From NCBI GenBank assembly GCA_937128575.1, contig CAKZMN010000275.1, forward strand, positions 1 through 9,586: DNA of 9,586 nt, given 5' to 3'. The position numbers and the translations under genes are program-made. Shown piece after piece: positions 6,078 through 9,586 of the stretch. The notes under the pieces were generated by a model that saw only the letters and a program-made list of their open reading frames with translations, made no database searches and had not been told where the DNA came from. The stretch is from an uncultured Alphaproteobacteria bacterium. GTDB taxonomy: Bacteria; Pseudomonadota; Alphaproteobacteria; Micavibrionales; Micavibrionaceae. Numbering within the stretch: position 1 is the first letter of the stretch; every line of letters starts with the position of its first letter.

Positions 6078-7478
6078 ATGTTGCTTTCTAAATTGTTCTT
6101 AAAATCTTTGCTGCTTACATCTGCGCTGGCGGTTGTGCATATATCTCCTGCTTTTGCCGATGCGAAAGACGACCGCATCGCAGCCATGGAAGCGCAAATG
6201 AAGATCATGATGGAAGAAATTCAATTACTTAAAGCCGAAAAAATTGTTGAGGACAAAGAGCAAGCCACCCTAAAACAACAGGTCCAAGCGATCGAAGAAA
6301 AAACCGATAGTGCCATAGCGAATATTGCTCCCGCCGCGGGCGGCGGTATGGCGTATGATGACGGCGTTAAAGTCTCTATGAAGGGAGCGGCGCCTAAAAT
6401 CACGAAAGGGGATGCGTCTTGGCAGCCCTTTGGCCGCATGCATTTGGACGCAGGACACATTAACGATGATGCTGTTGATCACCCAAACAGCACGGAATTT
6501 AGACGCGCGCGTTTAGGTGCAAAAGGTAAAATTTCAAAAGACTTTGGTTATAAATTTGAAGTTGATTTTGCTGGAAACGGCACCAGCCTGACTGATGTTT
6601 ATTTGAATTATGTTGGCCTTGATAAAACTGATATTAAAATTGGGCATTTTAAGCCTGCTTATTCCTTAGAAGAAATGGCAAGCTCGAATGACCTTTCATT
6701 CATTGAGCGTTCCACCGCGGTTGATTCCTTTACAAGTTCCCGCAAGCTCGGCGTAGGGTTTAATACGCATGATGACAATTGGTCTGTGGCGGCGGGCATG
6801 TTTGGTGGATCTGCTGGAACGCAAAGTTCTGATGATGAAGAATATATGGTTTCCGGACGTGTTACTGCCTTACCTGTCTCTGAAGAAGACAAGCTGGTTC
6901 ACGTTGGTGCATCAGCCAGCTACCGCTCACCAGATCAGGCAAATGACACGTTTGATTTTGATGCTCGCGCCGAAAATCGTTTGCAGGTTGTCGATTCAGT
7001 TTCCGCAGTTATTACAGATGCTGACAATGCACAGGTTTATGGCTTGGAGGCCGCTGCAAGTCTTGGTTCGTTTCACGCCCAAGGTGAATATCTAATTACA
7101 AATGTGAATAATCAGGCCGGTAACGATCCTACCTTCGCGGGTGGATATGGTCAGGTGTCGTGGTTTGCGACAGGAGAGCACCGCCCCTATTCTGCTTCAA
7201 AAGGTGCTTTTGCTGCACCCAAAATTGCACGCCCATTTGATCTGTCACAAGGGGATTGGGGGGCGCTTGAACTTGCTGCGCGTTACTCTCATCTTGATTT
7301 GAATGATGGCGGCATTACGGGCGGCGAAATCAACAACATGACCTTGGGCGCCAATTGGTATCTAAATGATAATATTCGTTTTTTGGCGAACTACATCATT
7401 GTTGATACAGACAATAATGCCGTAACGCCAAATGATGACCCGCAAATCGCTATCATTAGATCACAGATGAAGTTCTAA
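6078..7478 (+). CDS. OprO/OprP-type outer-membrane porin
   Basis: The 466-residue product has a signal peptide (hydrophobic core LLLTSALAVV, likely cleavage after SPAFA, residue 27) and a charged coiled-coil segment at about 30-80 (DRIAAMEAQMKIMMEEIQLL). From about residue 115 it is a beta-barrel of the phosphate-selective porin O/P family. Conserved landmarks are EFRRARLGAKGKISKDFGYKFEV (140-162), LTDVYLNYVG (171-180), IKIGHFKP (186-193) and SSNDLSFIERS (202-212). It ends in Phe, the usual barrel-assembly signal. The N-terminal coiled coil is common in porins of this group and probably links the barrel to peptidoglycan. It sits 30 bases after the permease with a TAGGG site before its ATG, so co-transcription is likely. 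OprP of Pseudomonas takes up phosphate and OprO pyrophosphate; anion choice here cannot be read from sequence alone. Confidence 0.88.
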   Translation: MLLSKLFLKSLLLTSALAVVHISPAFADAKDDRIAAMEAQMKIMMEEIQLLKAEKIVEDKEQATLKQQVQAIEEKTDSAIANIAPAAGGGMAYDDGVKVSMKGAAPKITKGDASWQPFGRMHLDAGHINDDAVDHPNSTEFRRARLGAKGKISKDFGYKFEVDFAGNGTSLTDVYLNYVGLDKTDIKIGHFKPAYSLEEMASSNDLSFIERSTAVDSFTSSRKLGVGFNTHDDNWSVAAGMFGGSAGTQSSDDEEYMVSGRVTALPVSEEDKLVHVGASASYRSPDQANDTFDFDARAENRLQVVDSVSAVITDADNAQVYGLEAAASLGSFHAQGEYLITNVNNQAGNDPTFAGGYGQVSWFATGEHRPYSASKGAFAAPKIARPFDLSQGDWGALELAARYSHLDLNDGGITGGEINNMTLGANWYLNDNIRFLANYIIVDTDNNAVTPNDDPQIAIIRSQMKF

Positions 7479-7505
7479 TACTTCAAGCATATAGCCACTT
7501 GCAGT

Positions 7506-8753
7506 CTAACCCCTAGCTTTGCCTGAAGCCGCTTCTAATTCTTCACGCGGGCCGAAAAACTCGAAGTGAACTTGTGCGGCAGGGATATCCCATTTAACCA
7601 AGGTTTGATAAATATTCACCATAAAGGGCTTAGGGCCACAGAAATAATAATCCGCGTGGTGATCAGGCACCATTGACTCAATGAACTGTGCGTCCACAAA
7701 CCCTGTTGAGCACGCACCCTCACGCGTTACGCCATCAATTTCTGAATCGCTGTAGCGGTAAAGGGCTGTAAGATTTTCGTGTTTTTTTACCAGCTTGTTG
7801 ATTGTGTCCTTGAAGGGTTGAACCTCTTCATTCAAGCATCCGTGAATAAAAATGATTTTACGATCTGGCATAGCTGCAGTCGCTGTTTTTAACATACTCA
7901 ATATCGGTGTAATGCCTACACCAGCGGCAAGTAGAACCAAGGGGCGATCATTTTGATCATCTACATTTAAGAAAAATTCACCGCATGGTGGTCCCACCTC
8001 AAGCACATCGTCGATCTTTACATCATCATGCAGCTTATTAGACACATATCCTTTCGGTGTGTCTGCCTTGGCGCCCATTTCTTTTTTCACACTGATGCGG
8101 AAATAATCCTGCCCGGGCTTGTCGGACAAACTATAGTTTCTCATCGTAGTAGAGCCTTCCGGCGTGGGCATACGTACAGTGATATATTGCCCCGGCAGAT
8201 AGTCCACCAATGCCCCACCATCTTCGGGCTTCAAATAGAAAGATGTAATAACACTGCTTTCTGGTTCTTTCTTTTCAACCTTGAACTTCCTAAACCCATC
8301 CCAACCTCCAGGCTTTTGAGCGGTTTCATCATAAATTTGTTTTTCCCTGCCGATTAGAATATCAGCTAAAAACCCATAGGCCTCGCCCCATGCGTTAATA
8401 ATATCTTCCGTTGCCCCTTCGCCAAGAACTTCGCGAATAGACGCGAGTAAATTCGCGCCTACAATCGGATAGTGCTGCGGCTTAATCATCAATGAGGCAT
8501 GTTTCTGGGCGATTAATTCTACAGCGCCGCTAAGCACTTCTAAGTTATCTATATGGGCGGCGTAAGCACAGATCGCTCCGGCTAGTGCGCGTTGCTGCGT
8601 ACCTTCGGCTTGATTAGCCGGGTTGAAATATTCTGCTACCTCTGGATTATGAGAGAACATCCGTTCATAAAAATGCTTGGTCAAGGTCTCGCCATGTTCT
8701 TGTAGAATAGGTGCGGTGGATTTAACGATGTCGATAGTTTGTTGGCTAAGCAT
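7506..8753 (-). CDS. hmp: Flavohemoglobin, nitric oxide dioxygenase
   Basis: The 415-residue cytoplasmic enzyme oxidises NO to nitrate using O2 and NAD(P)H. The globin domain (1 to about 140) keeps the key residues of E. coli Hmp at the same numbers: Tyr29 and Gln53 in the distal pocket, proximal His85, and Tyr95 in the KPQHYPIVG stretch, with a Glu in GREKQIY (135-141). The FAD domain carries RNYSLSD (205-211). The NAD domain carries GVGITP (278-283), CGPKPFM (372-378) and the closing FEFFGP (397-402). Nothing essential is missing, and the length is slightly above the usual 396-403. The start at 8753 has AAGGA 8 bases upstream. The gene is divergent from nsrR with a shared operator over its promoter, so it should be silent without NO. 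It converges on the porin gene with a 27-base gap. Confidence 0.97.
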   Translation of the reverse strand: MLSQQTIDIVKSTAPILQEHGETLTKHFYERMFSHNPEVAEYFNPANQAEGTQQRALAGAICAYAAHIDNLEVLSGAVELIAQKHASLMIKPQHYPIVGANLLASIREVLGEGATEDIINAWGEAYGFLADILIGREKQIYDETAQKPGGWDGFRKFKVEKKEPESSVITSFYLKPEDGGALVDYLPGQYITVRMPTPEGSTTMRNYSLSDKPGQDYFRISVKKEMGAKADTPKGYVSNKLHDDVKIDDVLEVGPPCGEFFLNVDDQNDRPLVLLAAGVGITPILSMLKTATAAMPDRKIIFIHGCLNEEVQPFKDTINKLVKKHENLTALYRYSDSEIDGVTREGACSTGFVDAQFIESMVPDHHADYYFCGPKPFMVNIYQTLVKWDIPAAQVHFEFFGPREELEAASGKARG

Positions 8754-8764
8754 ATATAGGTTCC

Positions 8765-8795
8765 TTATAATATATATTTAAAATACACATTATAA
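8765..8795. promoter_or_regulatory. NsrR operator between hmp and nsrR
   Basis: A 15-1-15 inverted repeat: TTATAATATATATTT (8765-8779), centre A8780, and AAATACACATTATAA (8781-8795), with 13 of 15 positions paired. The inner 11-1-11 halves (AATATATATTT and AATGTGTATTT, each read inward) agree in spacing and composition with the known NsrR half-site AAxATGxATTT. It covers the -10 of hmp and touches the hmp ribosome-binding site. With an nsrR gene adjoining, assignment to NsrR is strong, though binding itself is inferred. Confidence 0.85.
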
Positions 8796-8815
8796 TTGTC
8801 TTAGTACTTTTGCAA
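8789..8815 (-). promoter_or_regulatory. hmp promoter (-35 and -10)
   Basis: On the minus strand TTGCAA (8815-8810), a 15-base spacer and a perfect TATAAT (8794-8789) precede hmp. Transcription would start near 8782, inside the operator, and give a short leader with AAGGA before the ATG. The spacer is shorter than the ideal 17, which suits a promoter needing tight control. The -10 lies wholly inside the NsrR palindrome. Confidence 0.6.
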
Positions 8816-8829
8816 CCCTGTTTTATAGT
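8801..8829 (+). promoter_or_regulatory. Candidate nsrR promoter giving a leaderless transcript
   Basis: TTAGTA (8801-8806), a 17-base spacer and TATAGT (8824-8829) would start transcription at about the ATG at 8836. No ribosome-binding site precedes that ATG, which fits leaderless translation. An alternative is TTGGCT (8742-8747), an 18-base spacer and TATAAT (8766-8771), whose -10 lies in the left arm of the operator and would make nsrR self-regulated. The sequence does not settle which is used. Confidence 0.4.
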
Positions 8830-8835
8830 AAAAAT

Positions 8836-9255
8836 ATGCAGCTAACCTCGTTCACAGATTATGGCCTTCGTACATTGATGTATCTTGCCGCTCGCCCAGA
8901 AAAAATGTCGAGCGTGAAAGAAATATCCGAGCATTACGATATCTCGCGCAATCATTTAGTGAAGGTGGTCCATCGCCTTGCTCAACTTGAATATATTGAA
9001 ACAACCAAGGGTAAGGGGGGCGGCATTCAACTTGCTAAAGGTGCAGAAAATCTTCTTTTAGGCGATCTAATTGCGCAGCTTGAGCCCAATATGAATGTGG
9101 TTGAATGCTTTGACGCTAAAACAAATACGTGCCGAATAACCGATTCATGTCAGCTGAAACACTATCTGTTTGAAGCCACAAAAAGCTTTACCGATGCCAT
9201 GAACAAATACACTTTGGCCGATACGGTAAAGAACAGTGCGTTCATGTCCCTTTAA
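8836..9255 (+). CDS. nsrR: NsrR, nitric-oxide-sensing Rrf2-family repressor
   Basis: The 139-residue product is a full-length Rrf2-type regulator. The winged helix (about 1-65) has the NsrR-type start MQLTSFTDYGLRTLMYLA, the recognition helix region ISRNHLVKVVHRL (36-48) and the wing KGKGGGI (58-64). Cluster ligands are Cys91, Cys99 and Cys105 in VECFDAKTNTCRITDSC, with Asp8 as the expected fourth ligand. The spacing C-x7-C-x5-C is found in many NsrR proteins, although E. coli has a shorter first gap. NsrR with an intact Fe-S cluster represses NO-defence genes, and NO damages the cluster. Its position divergent from hmp, with the palindrome between, supports this over IscR or other Rrf2 members. 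The ATG at 8836 has no clear ribosome-binding site. Confidence 0.95.
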   Translation: MQLTSFTDYGLRTLMYLAARPEKMSSVKEISEHYDISRNHLVKVVHRLAQLEYIETTKGKGGGIQLAKGAENLLLGDLIAQLEPNMNVVECFDAKTNTCRITDSCQLKHYLFEATKSFTDAMNKYTLADTVKNSAFMSL

Positions 9256-9273
9256 TAGACATGACCGCGCTTG

Positions 9274-9300
9274 CAGCTTACTCTTTAAAGAAGCTGTTTT
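9274..9300 (+). terminator. First candidate terminator after nsrR
   Basis: CAGCTT (9274-9279) pairs with AAGCTG (9291-9296) around an 11-base loop containing CTTTAAAG, followed by TTTT (9297-9300). The 6-bp stem is modest. It lies 18 bases after the nsrR stop. Confidence 0.45.
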
Positions 9301-9333
9301 ATATTAATGGCTTTTTCATGTAACATAAGTCAG

Positions 9334-9356
9334 GCGTCAGATCTGGACGCTTTTTA
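9334..9356 (+). terminator. Second, stronger terminator after nsrR
   Basis: GCGTC (9334-9338) and GACGC (9346-9350) form a GC-rich stem with a 7-base loop, followed at once by TTTTT (9351-9355). This is the clearest intrinsic terminator of the window for plus-strand transcripts. It overlaps the stop codon of the minus-strand partial gene at the right edge. Confidence 0.65.
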
Positions 9357-9585
9357 TATAATCAATTTCTCGATTACTAAGATTATCTGTTGATAAATCG
9401 TTAATATTTTCAGTAATGATGATATAGCTGCCAGTATATTTGCTGTCTGTATTTGCTTGTATATTTATGTTCATAAGTATATTTTTAGGTTTAAATAAAA
9501 TAGATCTAATTGCTAAGTAAAAATGAGTATAGTCTCTTTGAATTTGAATAAGTTTTTCACTACCAGAACAAATGTCGTAAGCCGC
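9337..9585 (-). CDS. Unidentified AT-rich gene, C-terminal 82 residues (5' end outside window)
   Basis: On the minus strand one frame stays open from the right edge through 82 codons to a TGA at 9339-9337, in sequence so AT-rich that stops are common in other frames. The peptide begins AAYDICSGSEKLIQIQRD, continues through HFYLAIRSILF, KPKNILMNIN and YTGSYIIITENIND, and ends IDYIKSVQI. It has balanced charged and hydrophobic residues and reads like a soluble protein. No start codon with a ribosome-binding site is visible inside, so the gene most likely begins beyond the window. I do not recognise the family. Its base composition is clearly more AT-rich than hmp or nsrR, which may indicate a gene acquired from elsewhere. 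It converges on nsrR. Confidence 0.55.
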   Translation of the reverse strand, partial: AAYDICSGSEKLIQIQRDYTHFYLAIRSILFKPKNILMNINIQANTDSKYTGSYIIITENINDLSTDNLSNREIDYIKSVQI

Positions 9586-9586
9586 T

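Noticed and set aside
6769..7095. 108-codon plus-strand frame inside the porin gene
   Set aside because: It overlaps the well-supported porin frame in another phase and its product looks like a shifted translation.
7468..7485. TGAAGT...ACTTCA hairpin at the porin stop as a terminator
   Set aside because: Six-base stem with no T-run on either strand; likely chance.
8028..8357. 109-codon plus-strand frame opposite hmp
   Set aside because: It is antisense to conserved FAD-domain codons of hmp and has no recognisable domain.

Overview
The window looks chromosomal and probably comes from an alphaproteobacterium of moderate to low G+C. The main clue is a small protein with the cysteine-rich C-terminal signature of GcrA (CRWPIG, FHFCG, PYCEAH), a family found almost only in Alphaproteobacteria. 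A divergent hmp/nsrR pair and an OprO/OprP-type porin fit a Gram-negative. I see no phage, transposon, CRISPR, tRNA or rRNA. The species cannot be named from this sequence.

Layout. (1) Bases 2-3568, plus strand: the 3' part of a giant surface or secreted protein, open at the left edge. It has seven CSPG/cadherin-like repeats, one inserted beta-rich carbohydrate-binding-like domain, one classical cadherin domain and a very acidic C-terminal tail. Four consecutive repeats keep an exact 333-base period. (2) Bases 3642-4723, minus strand: a CvfB-type S1/winged-helix RNA-binding protein and, upstream of it, a 58-residue protein made only of a GcrA C-terminal-like domain. (3) About 360 gene-free bases (4724-5084) form the divergent promoter region. 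(4) Bases 5085-7478, plus strand: a two-gene unit with an inner-membrane permease carrying the duplicated motifs of the PiT phosphate/sulfate permease superfamily, followed 30 bases later by an OprO/OprP-type porin. (5) Bases 7506-9255: flavohemoglobin hmp (minus) and its nitric-oxide-sensing repressor nsrR (plus), divergent, with a 15-1-15 palindromic operator between them. (6) Right edge, minus strand: the AT-rich 3' end of an unidentified gene, whose stop codon lies inside a hairpin that also looks like the nsrR terminator.

How the parts work together. Hmp and NsrR form a self-contained nitric oxide detoxification switch: NsrR with an intact Fe-S cluster should block hmp, and NO damage to the cluster releases it. 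The permease and porin look like an inner- and outer-membrane pair for one anion, with phosphate the first guess, although no phoU or Pho box was found. The CvfB and GcrA-like genes suggest post-transcriptional and sigma-factor-level regulation respectively, but nothing ties them to their neighbours. The best candidates for something not well described are the GcrA-domain-only protein and the permease-porin pair.
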